A stretch of 23,769 nt of DNA from Myxococcales bacterium (GTDB lineage: Bacteria; Myxococcota; Myxococcia; Myxococcales; Myxococcaceae). The notes beneath the pieces are model-generated. The model saw only the letters and a program-made list of their open reading frames with translations, was not told the DNA's origin and made no database searches. The stretch covers positions 1 to 23,769 of the forward strand of contig PMBV01000164.1 in assembly GCA_003153055.1 (NCBI GenBank), given 5' to 3'. Every line of letters starts with the position of its first letter. The stretch's first letter is position 1. This document shows, one piece after another, positions 6,962-16,370 of this stretch. The position numbers were made by a program, and so were the translations under genes.

Positions 6962-9575
6962 CACGCACCCCCTCGACTCGCTGGTTGCCCCCTTGCGCTA
7001 CGCGTGCGCACGGGACTTCGCCAACCTGAGAGGGGTGCGCGATCTCAAGACGCCACTCGGCGCGGCGCTCCAGCGCGCTCGGGGGCTGCTGAACCCGGTT
7101 CATCTCGAGGCGCTCGAGCGAGCCGTCTCGGTCATCGACTCGGCCGTGGGCTCCGAGCGGCGCTCGGCGGTGCTGAGCGTGCTCCGGGTGATGCGCGACG
7201 AGGGCCTTCAGGTCGACTTCGTCACCCCGGGGCTCCTCGGCGCTCCGCCTCCACCTTCGACCGTGATCTCGACGAAGGATGCTCCACCGGCCGGTGCGAC
7301 TGAGCGCTCGGTGCGCGTGGCACCCAGTGCCGCGAAGGTTGAGCGTCGGGAGCCGGAACGTCTGGAGCCGGTGCCCGCGGAGCCAGCTCCGAAGGCGGCC
7401 CGCCCGGGTCGGAAGGCCAAGGCGCCCAAGGCAGACCCCGATCTCGACGCGCCAGCGCGGATCCTCTCCATCGCGCCGAGCTCCGGCCCGCTGGCCACGC
7501 CGCTCAAGCTCGCCGGGTGGAAGACGAGCCCCAGGTTGGTCGGGTTGCTCAACAAGAAGGGCATCACCAAGACGGGCGACGTGTTGTTTCTGCTCCCCCG
7601 GGTCTACGAAGATCGACGCCAGGTCAAGCGCATCGCTCAGCTCCGGGCGGGGGAGCGGGGCACCATCGTCGTCGAAGTGAAGCGCGTGGAGGAGAGCTCC
7701 GGTCGCGGGCGCCGCCAGTTTCGCGCCGTGCTCCAGGACGCCTCGGGCACCATCGCCGCCACCTATTTTCAGTCGGGCCCCTGGCTCAAGGCGCGGTTCC
7801 CCCTGGGCAAGCGCCTGGTGGTGTCGGGTGAGGTTCGTCAGTCGCACTGGGGCTGGGAGATGCCTCACCCCGAGGTCGAGCCGGCCGATGATCTCGACAC
7901 CTCGAAGGTTCACTTCGGCCGCATCGTGCCCGTCTACCCAGGCTTCGAGCGCCATGAGCAGCGGGCGTTGCGCGAGCTCGCCTTCAAGGTCGGAGAGCGC
8001 TTCGCCGGAACCGTCGAGGAGTCGCTACCCCCAGAGCTGTTGCGCAGGCTGGGGCTCCCGGGGCTCGGCGTGGCCCTCGGCGCCCTGCATTTCCCTCCAG
8101 ACGATGCGTCGCTCGAGGCGCTGAACGAGCACCGCTCGGCCGCCCACCAGCGGCTCGCGTTCGACGAGCTCTTCTTCCTCCAGCTTGGCATGGCGCTCCG
8201 GCGTCAAGGGGTGAAGGTCGAGCCCGGCGTGGCCTTCGACGTCAGCCCAGCGAAGCTCGAGAGGGCGACGGCGCTGTTGCCCTTTTCTCTCACCGGGGCC
8301 CAGCGGCGGGTCATCGATCAGATCATCGGTGACATGGCTCGGCCGGAGGCCATGAACCGGCTCCTCCAGGGCGACGTGGGGAGCGGCAAGACGGCGGTGG
8401 CCATGGTCGCCGCCTGCCTCGCCGTGGAGAACGGGTACCAGGTGGCGGTGATGGCTCCCACCGAGATCCTCGCCGAGCAACACCACCGGACCTTCTCGAA
8501 GATCCTCGCTCCCCTCGAGGCGCCGGTGGGCCTGCTCACCGGGAGCGCCACGCCCAGCCAGAAGGCCGCCCAGCGCCGGGCGGTCGCGTCGGGCCAGTTG
8601 CGCGTCGTGGTCGGCACCCACGCGCTCATCCAAGACGCGGTGGAGTTCCATTCGCTGGGCCTGGTCGTCATCGACGAGCAGCACCGCTTCGGCGTGATCC
8701 AGCGGCACGCGCTGATGTCGAAGGGTCCGCGGCCCGACGTGCTGGTGATGACCGCCACGCCCATTCCGCGCACCCTCGCCATGACCCTGTACGGCGATCT
8801 CGACGTGTCGGTGATCGACGAGCTCCCACCCGGGCGTACGCCCATCGAGACCCGCGTCTTCGTCGAGAAGGCCCGACCTAGGGCGTGGGCGCTGATTCAG
8901 GAGGAGCTGGCGCGAGGTCACCAGGCCTACATCGTGTACCCGCTGGTCGAGGAATCGGAGAAGGTCGACCTCGCCGACGCGACGCAGGGCGCCGAGCAGG
9001 TCAGCGCCGCGTTCCCCGAGGCCCGGGTCGGCCTCCTCCACGGCCGAATGAAACAGCAGGAAAAAGACGCGGTGATGGCCGCCTTTCGCCGCCACGAGCT
9101 CGACATTCTGGTGGCGACGACAGTGGTAGAGGTCGGGGTCGACGTGCCCAACGCCTCGGTGATGGTGATCGAGCACGCCGAGCGCTTCGGGCTCTCCCAG
9201 CTGCACCAGCTCCGAGGGCGGGTGGGGCGGGGCGCGGCCAAGTCTCACTGCCTCCTCGTCACCGGCTACGCCCTGAGCCAAGACTCGCGGGAGCGGCTCA
9301 GCGTGATGGAGCAGAGCACCGACGGCTTCGTCATCGCGGAGAAGGACCTCGAGATCCGTGGCCCCGGTGAGTTCCTCGGCACTCGCCAGAGCGGCCTCCC
9401 CGAGCTCGCGGTCGCGAACCTGGTGAGAGATCAAGCGCTCCTCGCCGTGGCCCAGGTCGAAGCCCGCGCCGTGGTGGCGGCCGACCCCCATCTGGAGGCT
9501 CCCGAGCACGCTCGGCTGGTACGGGCGCTGGAGGAGCGCTGGGAGGGACGGCTCAAACTCGCGCGCGTCGGCTGA
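6951..9575 (+). CDS. recG: ATP-dependent DNA helicase RecG with long N-terminal extension
   Basis: RecG remodels stalled forks and branch-migrates Holliday junctions. At 874 residues it exceeds E. coli RecG (693) because of about 180 extra N-terminal residues: a helical part (about 10-85) and an Ala/Pro/Lys linker (about 100-170). The OB-fold wedge follows (KGITKTGDVLFLLPRVYEDRR onward). Helicase motifs are complete: Walker A GDVGSGKT (about 473-480), APTEILAEQH, DEQH (about 574-577), TATPIPRT, LLHGRMKQQEKD, VATTVVEVGVDVPNA and QLRGRVGRG (about 752-760). The ATG at 6951 lies inside the end of greA (11-base overlap). A later start is possible, but residues from about 10 onward look like a folded domain. 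Confidence 0.95.
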   Translation: MPSSTHPLDSLVAPLRYACARDFANLRGVRDLKTPLGAALQRARGLLNPVHLEALERAVSVIDSAVGSERRSAVLSVLRVMRDEGLQVDFVTPGLLGAPPPPSTVISTKDAPPAGATERSVRVAPSAAKVERREPERLEPVPAEPAPKAARPGRKAKAPKADPDLDAPARILSIAPSSGPLATPLKLAGWKTSPRLVGLLNKKGITKTGDVLFLLPRVYEDRRQVKRIAQLRAGERGTIVVEVKRVEESSGRGRRQFRAVLQDASGTIAATYFQSGPWLKARFPLGKRLVVSGEVRQSHWGWEMPHPEVEPADDLDTSKVHFGRIVPVYPGFERHEQRALRELAFKVGERFAGTVEESLPPELLRRLGLPGLGVALGALHFPPDDASLEALNEHRSAAHQRLAFDELFFLQLGMALRRQGVKVEPGVAFDVSPAKLERATALLPFSLTGAQRRVIDQIIGDMARPEAMNRLLQGDVGSGKTAVAMVAACLAVENGYQVAVMAPTEILAEQHHRTFSKILAPLEAPVGLLTGSATPSQKAAQRRAVASGQLRVVVGTHALIQDAVEFHSLGLVVIDEQHRFGVIQRHALMSKGPRPDVLVMTATPIPRTLAMTLYGDLDVSVIDELPPGRTPIETRVFVEKARPRAWALIQEELARGHQAYIVYPLVEESEKVDLADATQGAEQVSAAFPEARVGLLHGRMKQQEKDAVMAAFRRHELDILVATTVVEVGVDVPNASVMVIEHAERFGLSQLHQLRGRVGRGAAKSHCLLVTGYALSQDSRERLSVMEQSTDGFVIAEKDLEIRGPGEFLGTRQSGLPELAVANLVRDQALLAVAQVEARAVVAADPHLEAPEHARLVRALEERWEGRLKLARVG

Positions 9576-9591
9576 TAGAGTGGAGCTCGCC

Positions 9592-10143
9592 ATGGTCACC
9601 TGTCCCCTCTGTGAGCACCAGCAGGAGTTCGGCCTCGAGTGCGAGCAGTGCGGGAGGGACCTCGGTGCGCTGGCCGATCTCGGCCCTCCTCCGACGCGCG
9701 ACGAGGCGATCGAGGGGCTCGAGAGCCGCGAGCTCGTCGGCGAGGTCGCCATCGAGTCGCTCGTCGACCTCGAAGCCACCCCGTACGCGGCCGTGGAGGT
9801 GCTCCCCGACGTCACTCCTGAGCTCGAGCGCACCGCCCTGAGCTCGGTCGGAGAGGTGCCGGTGGAGCCGATGCTCGACCTCACCACCGATCGCGCCGTC
9901 GACGCCGAGCCGAGAGTCGCCGTCGAGCAGGGTGACGTGACCTGTCGCTACTGCCGCCACGTCCAGCCCGCCCAACGGCTCTGCGAGCGCTGTGGCATGA
10001 GCCTCCCGAGGCGCGGGGGCGTTGAACTCGCTCCCGTCGTCGCGCGGGCCTCCGACGAGACGACCCGGTGTCGTGCCTGTGGCGCCCCGGCCAGGGTCGG
10101 CCAGCGCTGCGGCGACTGTGGGCACCTGGTCGAGGCTCGGTGA
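9592..10143 (+). CDS. Triple zinc-ribbon protein of unknown function
   Basis: This 183-residue protein has three cysteine modules, all spaced CxxC-x9-CxxC: C4/C7/C17/C20, C118/C121/C131/C134 and C160/C163/C173/C176. Each should bind one zinc. Between modules one and two lies an acidic region of about 95 residues rich in Glu, Val and Leu with no recognisable domain. No signal peptide or membrane helix is seen, so it is probably cytoplasmic and binds a protein or nucleic acid. I chose ATG 9592, which has GGAG six bases upstream, over GTG 9580. The gap to recG is 16 bases, so it is likely in the greA-recG operon. Confidence 0.8.
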   Translation: MVTCPLCEHQQEFGLECEQCGRDLGALADLGPPPTRDEAIEGLESRELVGEVAIESLVDLEATPYAAVEVLPDVTPELERTALSSVGEVPVEPMLDLTTDRAVDAEPRVAVEQGDVTCRYCRHVQPAQRLCERCGMSLPRRGGVELAPVVARASDETTRCRACGAPARVGQRCGDCGHLVEAR

Positions 10144-10184
10144 CCCTCGGGTGGCGACAGCTGCGCGTGGCCCCGGGCCGTGCT

Positions 10185-10538
10185 ATGGCCAACGGAATGG
10201 AGCGTGAGCCTTCTCAGCTGCGAGCCGAGCACGACGCGGTCCTCGAACGGGTCTCCTCGCGCGAGAGTATCGGTCACTTCGCCCACGGCATCGTCGCCGG
10301 TGGCATCGGGGCCTTGTTCCTGGCGGCGGCCGGGAAGCTGTGGTGGGACTTTTCGGAGTACCACCCCGAGTATCACCTCGCAGCCCTCGTCATCTCGACG
10401 GTGACCTTGGGCTACAGCGCCGTGCGGCTGTTGATCGGCCGCGCCACCTTCCGTCGGGAGGCCACCCAGGTTGCTCGGCTCTTCGAGTTGCGGAAGGCGC
10501 TGAGCCTCGACGTCCCCGGGGCGATGCTCCCGCGGTGA
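10185..10538 (+). CDS. Small membrane protein with two predicted helices
   Basis: This 117-residue protein is not recognised as a known family. A charged N-terminus (about 1-30) is followed by a hydrophobic helix (about 33-52, HGIVAGGIGALFLAAAGKLWW), a short His/Tyr-rich loop (EYHPEYH), a second helix (about 66-86, LAALVISTVTLGYSAVRLLIG) and a basic tail. ATG codons at 10185 and 10197 are both possible and neither has a clear ribosome site. It lies between the zinc-ribbon gene (41 bases) and the CinA-like gene (32 bases) on the same strand. Confidence 0.7.
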   Translation: MANGMEREPSQLRAEHDAVLERVSSRESIGHFAHGIVAGGIGALFLAAAGKLWWDFSEYHPEYHLAALVISTVTLGYSAVRLLIGRATFRREATQVARLFELRKALSLDVPGAMLPR

Positions 10539-10570
10539 GGGAGGTCGGCTCCGAGGGCGGAGGGACGACG

Positions 10571-11308
10571 ATGATCCACACAGGCCTCTCAGCCATCATC
10601 ATCGGCAACGAGGTGCTCACCGCCAAGGTCGTGGAGGCCAACGGGTCTCATCTGGTGCGTCGGTGCCGTGAGCGCGGGGTCCGGTTGGCCTCGGTGCACG
10701 TGATTCCCGATGAGGTCGACTGCATCGTGGAGACGTTGGCGTTGGCCCGCCGCCGTGCTCGCTTCGTGGTGACGAGCGGGGGCGTCGGCCCGACCCATGA
10801 CGACGTGACGGTGCGCGCGGTGGCCCTGGCCTTGGGTCGGAAGATCGTGTCCTCCCCCCGCCTGGTCGAGCTCCTTCGTGCCGGGTGGAAAGATGGCGAG
10901 CTGCCCGCCGCCGCGCTGCGCATGGCCGAGGCGCCCGAAGGCTCGGAGCTGGTCGAGTCCAAGGACGCCGGGTACCCGGTGCTGATGTGTGACCGCGTCT
11001 TCATGCTGCCGGGCGTGCCGGAGTTCTTCCGGGCACAGCTCGAGGCCGTGCTCCAGCAGCTCCCGGGAGACCCGGTGACGCTCCGAAACCTCTACCTCCG
11101 GGCCCGCGAGTCGGACATCGCCAGGACCCTGGACGCCATCGCCATGGCGATGCCCCACGTGGCGTTCGGCTCGTACCCGACCTTCGACCCGTCACTCGAC
11201 CACCTGGTGAAGATCACCATTGAGCACGGCGACGCCCGCCAGGTCGAAGCTGCCGCCGCCCGGCTGAGGGCCGAGCTGCCGGGCGAGGTGCTGGTGCGCG
11301 AGGATTAG
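10571..11308 (+). CDS. CinA N-terminal / molybdopterin-binding (MoCF) domain protein
   Basis: This 245-residue protein carries the MoaB/MogA-like fold found in CinA and in the molybdopterin-like part of eukaryotic FAD synthetase. The signature is SGGVGPTHDDVTVRAVA (about 69-85), preceded by a degenerate IGNEVLTAKVVEANG (11-25) where CinA normally has GDEIL...D.N. A later FMLPGVPEFF matches the conserved GVP strand. The C-terminal CinA nicotinamide-nucleotide amidase domain is absent, so the competence-type full CinA name does not apply. The ligand is unknown; a nucleotide pyrophosphatase role is possible. The ATG at 10571 has GGAGG seven bases upstream. It ends three bases from the stop of the convergent TPR gene. 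Confidence 0.88.
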   Translation: MIHTGLSAIIIGNEVLTAKVVEANGSHLVRRCRERGVRLASVHVIPDEVDCIVETLALARRRARFVVTSGGVGPTHDDVTVRAVALALGRKIVSSPRLVELLRAGWKDGELPAAALRMAEAPEGSELVESKDAGYPVLMCDRVFMLPGVPEFFRAQLEAVLQQLPGDPVTLRNLYLRARESDIARTLDAIAMAMPHVAFGSYPTFDPSLDHLVKITIEHGDARQVEAAAARLRAELPGEVLVRED

Positions 11309-11311
11309 GAG

Positions 11312-14300
11312 CTACCCGAGGGACACGCCGATTCGCTGCCGGAGCCGAAAGAACTCGTCTGACAGCCCAAAGGCCATGAGCTCCTTCAGATCGGCGCGGT
11401 TCAGCACCACCGCGGCGAGCGCCTCGGCCGTGTCACCCGAGGCCTCCTGAGAACCCACTTCCCGGAGCGCCAGCCCCAGCCCCGCGCTCACGTCGGCGGC
11501 GGCCAACAACCCGGCCCGGTCGAAGGAATATGAGATCGCCTCGGTCAGGGGCTCGATGGCGAGCTTGGGGCCACTGGCCACCGCGTCGGCCGGCTCCTCG
11601 AGGGCTTTGAGCGCCTTTCGAGAGTACGCCCTGCGGAGCTGTTTGGACTGCTCGTCGTTACGCCGGCCCAGGCCCTCGAAGGTCGGCCGGTGGATTCGAA
11701 TGGAGTTGCCCAGGAGGTCGGCCAGCTCTCCCCGTGACAGCTTGCCCAAGACGGCGCTCCTGTCATGGAGCCCCAGCGCCGCCCGCGCGAAGACGAACCG
11801 CTGCTCACGGAGGTTGAAACGACGCACCACCTCGGTCCCTAGGCACACCGAGAGCGGGTCGGTCGTCTCGAGGAGGGCGAGGCCGCGGCGGGCCTGGTAG
11901 ACGTCGTAGCCCTCAGCTCGGAACAACACCGCCACCGCGCCGAACGCCTTCGCCAGTGCGTGATCGCCCTTGAGCTTGTCAGCCTTGCGATCGACGCCAG
12001 CCAGCTCGAGCTGCGGTGGGTAGAGCTTGACGAACTGGTCGCCCACCGCCCGCAACACGTCCATGATCGGCCCGCGCGCCCAGGGGTGGTGCAGCTCCTC
12101 GATGTCGGCCGTGCCCAGGGCCGCGCGGAAGTCCGACGGGAGCCGGCTCTTGCCCTCGGAGAAGAAGACCGACTCCGCCTCGGTCGCGCTCTTGAGGAAC
12201 GTGAGCTGGGCCGCCACGCAGAAGGCCTTGTCCAACTGCCGGAGCGACTCCCACATGCGGAACAAGGCATGGAGGCTGTCGACCCGCGACGGCTCGAGCC
12301 GCAAGAGGTTTCGGTGCGCCTCGATGGCCAGCCCGATGGAGGCGCTGTCTCGGCTGTAGAGGTCGGCCAGCGCGGCGTGGGCGCCGAGGTTCGTCGGGTC
12401 GAGCTCGATGATCTCCTTCCAGGTGGCGACCGCCCGGAACGGCTCGGTGAGCGACTTGGCCTCGATGGTGGCGATGCGCGTCTTCAGCGCCACCGACCGC
12501 TTCACGTCGGGGGCGTGCTGCGCCTGGCGCTCGAGCACCGCCACCAGATCGCCCAGCGCTCCGGTTCGCTCGTAGAGCTGCACCAATCGATCGAGCGCCA
12601 CCGCGTCACCAGGCACGAGCTCCAGTACCTGGCCGTAGAGCACGATGGCCTGGGCGACGTCATTGAAGCCCTCGTCGGTGATGCGTGCCATCGCCAGCGT
12701 GTTGCGCGCCTTGGCCTGGGTGGTCGACTCCTGCTCGAGCAGTCGCCTCAGGCAGTCGGCGGCGCCGACGTAGTTCTTCGAGTTGGTGTGAATCACCGCC
12801 AGCCGCTCGAGCGCGTCGATGCTGGCGGGCTCGGCGGCGATGGCCGATTGGAGGTGCGAGGCGGCCCGGGCCGGGTCGCTCAGCTGATCGTGGTACAGGG
12901 CCCCCAACCGGAGGTGCAGTCGAGCGAGCTTCTTGGGGTCTCCTCCCTGCTGGACCCGCACGGCCCAGGCGGCGGCTGCCTCGGCGTAGTGCTGGGTCTC
13001 GACCGCCAGGCTGCCCTTGAGCTCCAGAGCGTCGAGGTGGGTCGGCATGGCCGTGAGGGCTTGATCGAGCAACGCCAGGGCCCGGGGGCGATCGGTGCTG
13101 GTGTCGAGCACCCGGCGGGCTGCCTCGAGGTATTCGGTGGCCGCGGCGGCGGGGTCTTTCTGGGCCAGCTTGGCGGCCGCTCGCTTCTCGTTGAGGGTGA
13201 TGAGATCCTCCACGCCGCCGCGCTTGGCGAGGAGCTCCTCGAGGGCCGGACCGGCCTGGGGGTGCAGTGGGTCGCGCTCCAGCACACGCTGGTAGAGCTC
13301 CTGGGCGGCCACCTCGTCGTGGTCGACCTCCCGGGCGAGCTTGGCCGCGTCGAGGAGCGCCTCCGTCCCGCTGGTGCTCTCCCGGGCGCTCTGGGCCACG
13401 GCATGGAGTGCCTCCCGTGCCATCCCACTGTCTCCGAGGAGAGCCGCGCACCGCGTCTTCCCCAGGAGCGCGGGGTAGAGATGGGGCGCCGCCGCCAGGG
13501 CTTCCTGGTACGCGGTGAGCGCCGAGCGGAAGTCGCCCAGGCGGGTCTCGTGCAATTCGCCGATGCGCAGGAGCAGCTGGAGCGCGTCGGCGGGCCCTGT
13601 CGTCATCGCCCGTCGGCGCTCGTAGAGGTCGATGAGCCCGCGCGCGTCGCCGACCTTCTGGAGCGCCCGCTCGAGGAGGAGCCCGAGCGCCTCATCAGCT
13701 GGGTCGCCCCGGAAGGCGGCCTTGAGCTCATCGAGGCTCGCCCCTCGCCCCGCGCCGTCGAGGGGCTCGGCGTTGGCCAGCCTGATGGCAGTGGCCAGCC
13801 TCGGGTCATTGGTGGTGGCCGCGACCCTCGCGCGGAGCTCGGCGCGCCGGGGCTTGTCATGGGCGCGGATTCGCTCGAGGAGCCTCAATGCGGTGAGGTT
13901 GGCCGGGTCGAGCACCAGGGCGCTCTCGGCACAGGTCGCCGCCCGGGCGGGCTCGTTGAGACGATCGAGGTAGATCCGAGCGAGGTTGAGCCACGCCACC
14001 AACCGCGCGGTGGGCGTGCCGGCCTGGGTCTGGCGATCGAACAGCGCGATGAGCTCGCGCGCGTCGTCCTTGGTCGTCAGCAGCCGATCGAGCTGCTGGA
14101 GCGCGGTCGCGTGGGTGGGGGCCACCTGGAGCACCTCTTGGTAGCCGGCGATGGCGTGATCGGCGTCGTGGAGCTGGTCCTCCCAGATGGAGGCGGCCTG
14201 AAACAGTGCGTTGGCTCGCTCGGTCGGATCGGTGCGGTTGACCGCCTCGGCTCTGAGGATCTCGATGAGGCGCTCCCACTCGCCGCGGGCCCGGTAGATG

Positions 14301-16309
14301 CGAGCCAGGGCGCGCAGGGCAAGGAAGTGGCTGGGCACCAGGCCGAGCACCTCCCGATACGCGGTGATGGCCTGCTCGGTGTCGCCGACCTTCTGCTCGT
14401 ACAGCTCGCCGATGCGCTGAACGAGGCCAGCGGTGTGCTCCGGCGCGGTGCTGAGCTCGGCCTCTGCCCGGTACATGCGCACCAGGGCTTCCCAGCGACC
14501 GTCTTGGCCGTAGAGCTGCCCCAGGGCGCGGAGAGCGGGAAGGTAGTTGGGTGACAACTGCAGCACCCGTTCCCAGGCGGAGATGGCGGCGGGGCGATCG
14601 CGGAGCTGCTCCTCGAGGATCTCGGCGCTGCGGTGGGCGATGGAGACGACCTGCTTGGTGTCGGCGGCCAACCGGGTCTCGTGCTCGTTGAGCTCGAGGA
14701 GCTCGGGCCAGCGACCACAGCGCTCGTAGAGCCGGCCGAGGTTCCTCAGCGTGCCCGGGTGATCCGGCGCCAGGTCGAGCACCCGGCGAAGGCACTCGAT
14801 GGCCCGGGCCGGGTCGTCGAGTCGATCCTCGTAGACCGCGGCGATCTTGTTGAGGAGGCTCAGCTGCTGGTCCCTGTCGGGCGTCTGCAATAGATCTTGA
14901 TCGTACATGCCGATGAGATCCGTCCACCGACCGAGCTTCTCGTACAGGCGCCCCAGGGCCTTCTGGGCTGGGAGGAACCCAGGCACCAAGTGGAGGCAGG
15001 TCTGGTACCTGGCGATGGCGTCGTCCACCTTCGAGAGCCGCTCTTCCAGGGTCTCACCGGCCTTGTACAGCCGCCCGGCCTTGAGCCGTGGATCCTCAGC
15101 GGCCGCGGCCTCTGCCTCGTAGGTCTGGCACAGGCCCGCCCAATCCTGGAGCCGGTAGTAGAGCTTGCCCAGGCCGGCCAGGGCCCCAGCGTGCCCGGGC
15201 ACCCGCGTGACGATGGCGAGGTAGCGGCCCGTGGCGTCGTTGTCCTGGTGGAGCGCTTCATACAGGGAGGCGAGCCTCAGGTTGATGGCGACGAACTCGC
15301 TCTCATCGGCGTTCACGGCGACCCAGGCCAGGAGTACGTCGGCCAGCTCTCCGTGGCGGCCCTGCGCCTCGTAGATGCGGGCCAGCTCGGAGAGCACCAG
15401 CGGGTCAGCTGGGCTCACCCGACGGGCGGCGAGCAGGGCCGCGAGCGCGTCCTCCGGGCGGTCGAGGCGCTCGTAGACCTTGGAGATCTGCAGGAACGTG
15501 GGCGCCGCCGCTGCCCCTTGGCCCTCGGCCTCGGCGGCCAGCGCCTCCAGCTCCTCGTCAGCGGTGCCTTCTCGCTGTGCCACGCGCTTGATCGCCGAGA
15601 GCAGCTGCGGATCGCGGCGCTCGATGGCGAAGGCCGCTCGAAACAGCCGCGCTGCCTCGGCGTGGTTCTTCAGCCGATCCTCGAGGAGCAGCCCGGCGGT
15701 GGTGAGGAACCCCGCCCGCGCCGCGTCTTCGCTCACGGCCGCGGCGAGGAGCTCGTACACCCTCACCAGGGCCTCGTGGTCGCCCTTCTCTTCGAAGACG
15801 GCCTCGAGCTGCACCAGGAGCGTCACGTCGCGGGGGGCCAGGGCCAGGCACTGGGCGATGGCGAGGGTGCCTTCCTGTTCCTGCGACAGCCGCTGCTCGA
15901 GGATCTGCCCCTTCTCGAACCACAGCGCGGCTTTGCTCCGCTCGGCGTCGCTGGCCGCCAGCTCGGCGTCGATGAGCTGCACCACCATCACCCAGTTGCC
16001 GACCTCGCCGAACAACCGCCGCGCGGCCCGGATGTTGGCGAGGAAGCGCGGGTCGAGCTTGAAGGCGTTCTGGTAGGCCACCGCCGCGTTGCGCGGGTGC
16101 CTGAGCGACGACTCCCACAACAGGCCCATCTCGTGGAACAGGAGCGCTGCCTCGGGCGACTGGCCCATGGCTCGGGCTTCTCGCTCCAGGGCGGTGATCC
16201 GCGCACGGGCCTCTTCTTCCGATGGGGCGATCGGCCCTGAAGACACCGGAGTGGGAATCGCGGGAATGGCCGTCGTCAGCGTCTTTGGGAGATCGCGCTG
16301 CTCGCTCAT
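11312..16309 (-). CDS. Giant cytoplasmic TPR protein (about 1,665 residues)
   Basis: Almost the whole protein is tetratricopeptide repeat: helices of the form AI..Y..VL...P....AL..LG.LY...G.W..L repeat from near residue 70 to about 1300. In the middle, five consecutive units are exactly 72 residues long (two 36-residue TPRs each), flanked by 71-residue units. The last roughly 350 residues are different (for example [26 protein letters not shown] and [15 protein letters not shown]) and form a domain I cannot name. There is no signal peptide or membrane helix. The N-terminus is Ala/Pro/Thr-rich ([20 protein letters not shown]). I chose ATG 16309 (MSEQRD); an earlier in-frame ATG at 16372 would overlap the lysC start. 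TPR arrays scaffold protein complexes; the partner is unknown. Confidence 0.88.
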   Translation of the reverse strand: MSEQRDLPKTLTTAIPAIPTPVSSGPIAPSEEEARARITALEREARAMGQSPEAALLFHEMGLLWESSLRHPRNAAVAYQNAFKLDPRFLANIRAARRLFGEVGNWVMVVQLIDAELAASDAERSKAALWFEKGQILEQRLSQEQEGTLAIAQCLALAPRDVTLLVQLEAVFEEKGDHEALVRVYELLAAAVSEDAARAGFLTTAGLLLEDRLKNHAEAARLFRAAFAIERRDPQLLSAIKRVAQREGTADEELEALAAEAEGQGAAAAPTFLQISKVYERLDRPEDALAALLAARRVSPADPLVLSELARIYEAQGRHGELADVLLAWVAVNADESEFVAINLRLASLYEALHQDNDATGRYLAIVTRVPGHAGALAGLGKLYYRLQDWAGLCQTYEAEAAAAEDPRLKAGRLYKAGETLEERLSKVDDAIARYQTCLHLVPGFLPAQKALGRLYEKLGRWTDLIGMYDQDLLQTPDRDQQLSLLNKIAAVYEDRLDDPARAIECLRRVLDLAPDHPGTLRNLGRLYERCGRWPELLELNEHETRLAADTKQVVSIAHRSAEILEEQLRDRPAAISAWERVLQLSPNYLPALRALGQLYGQDGRWEALVRMYRAEAELSTAPEHTAGLVQRIGELYEQKVGDTEQAITAYREVLGLVPSHFLALRALARIYRARGEWERLIEILRAEAVNRTDPTERANALFQAASIWEDQLHDADHAIAGYQEVLQVAPTHATALQQLDRLLTTKDDARELIALFDRQTQAGTPTARLVAWLNLARIYLDRLNEPARAATCAESALVLDPANLTALRLLERIRAHDKPRRAELRARVAATTNDPRLATAIRLANAEPLDGAGRGASLDELKAAFRGDPADEALGLLLERALQKVGDARGLIDLYERRRAMTTGPADALQLLLRIGELHETRLGDFRSALTAYQEALAAAPHLYPALLGKTRCAALLGDSGMAREALHAVAQSARESTSGTEALLDAAKLAREVDHDEVAAQELYQRVLERDPLHPQAGPALEELLAKRGGVEDLITLNEKRAAAKLAQKDPAAAATEYLEAARRVLDTSTDRPRALALLDQALTAMPTHLDALELKGSLAVETQHYAEAAAAWAVRVQQGGDPKKLARLHLRLGALYHDQLSDPARAASHLQSAIAAEPASIDALERLAVIHTNSKNYVGAADCLRRLLEQESTTQAKARNTLAMARITDEGFNDVAQAIVLYGQVLELVPGDAVALDRLVQLYERTGALGDLVAVLERQAQHAPDVKRSVALKTRIATIEAKSLTEPFRAVATWKEIIELDPTNLGAHAALADLYSRDSASIGLAIEAHRNLLRLEPSRVDSLHALFRMWESLRQLDKAFCVAAQLTFLKSATEAESVFFSEGKSRLPSDFRAALGTADIEELHHPWARGPIMDVLRAVGDQFVKLYPPQLELAGVDRKADKLKGDHALAKAFGAVAVLFRAEGYDVYQARRGLALLETTDPLSVCLGTEVVRRFNLREQRFVFARAALGLHDRSAVLGKLSRGELADLLGNSIRIHRPTFEGLGRRNDEQSKQLRRAYSRKALKALEEPADAVASGPKLAIEPLTEAISYSFDRAGLLAAADVSAGLGLALREVGSQEASGDTAEALAAVVLNRADLKELMAFGLSDEFFRLRQRIGVSLG
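14156..15235 (-). repeat. Five consecutive 216-bp (72-residue) TPR super-repeats
   Basis: Counting from one AI-helix to the next gives exactly 72 residues five times (units starting [24 protein letters not shown] and AITAYR). The neighbouring units on both sides are 71 residues. Each unit has two TPRs, the second marked by G.W..L and followed by EDRL-type residues. The units differ at most surface positions, so this is an old, diverged duplication. Confidence 0.85.
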
Positions 16310-16336
16310 GAGGAGTGCTTCATTAGCACCTTTCCC

Positions 16337-16359
16337 CGCCGAGAGGACTCCGCTAGAAG
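16337..16359 (+). promoter_or_regulatory. Tentative -10/-35 pair for lysC
   Basis: TAGAAG (16354-16359, four of six to TATAAT) has a weak TTTCCC-like -35 about 17 bases upstream. The -10 candidate ends only 11 bases before the lysC ATG, so transcription would begin within about five bases of the start codon. The evidence is weak and this is recorded mainly because lysC lacks a visible ribosome site. Confidence 0.2.
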
Positions 16360-16370
16360 CCCATCCCCGC

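Noticed and set aside
8025..9887. 620-codon open frame on the minus strand
   Set aside because: It lies opposite the RecG helicase motifs, which are unmistakable on the plus strand, and it crosses the recG/zinc-ribbon boundary.
11960..14554. 864-codon open frame on the plus strand opposite the giant TPR gene
   Set aside because: The minus strand shows dozens of TPR motifs at constant spacing. The plus frame is the antisense shadow of that repeat, including an apparent Leu/Gly/Val-rich periodicity.
14897..16240. 447-codon open frame on the plus strand
   Set aside because: It is the shadow of the N-terminal TPR repeats of the minus-strand gene and has no recognisable domain.
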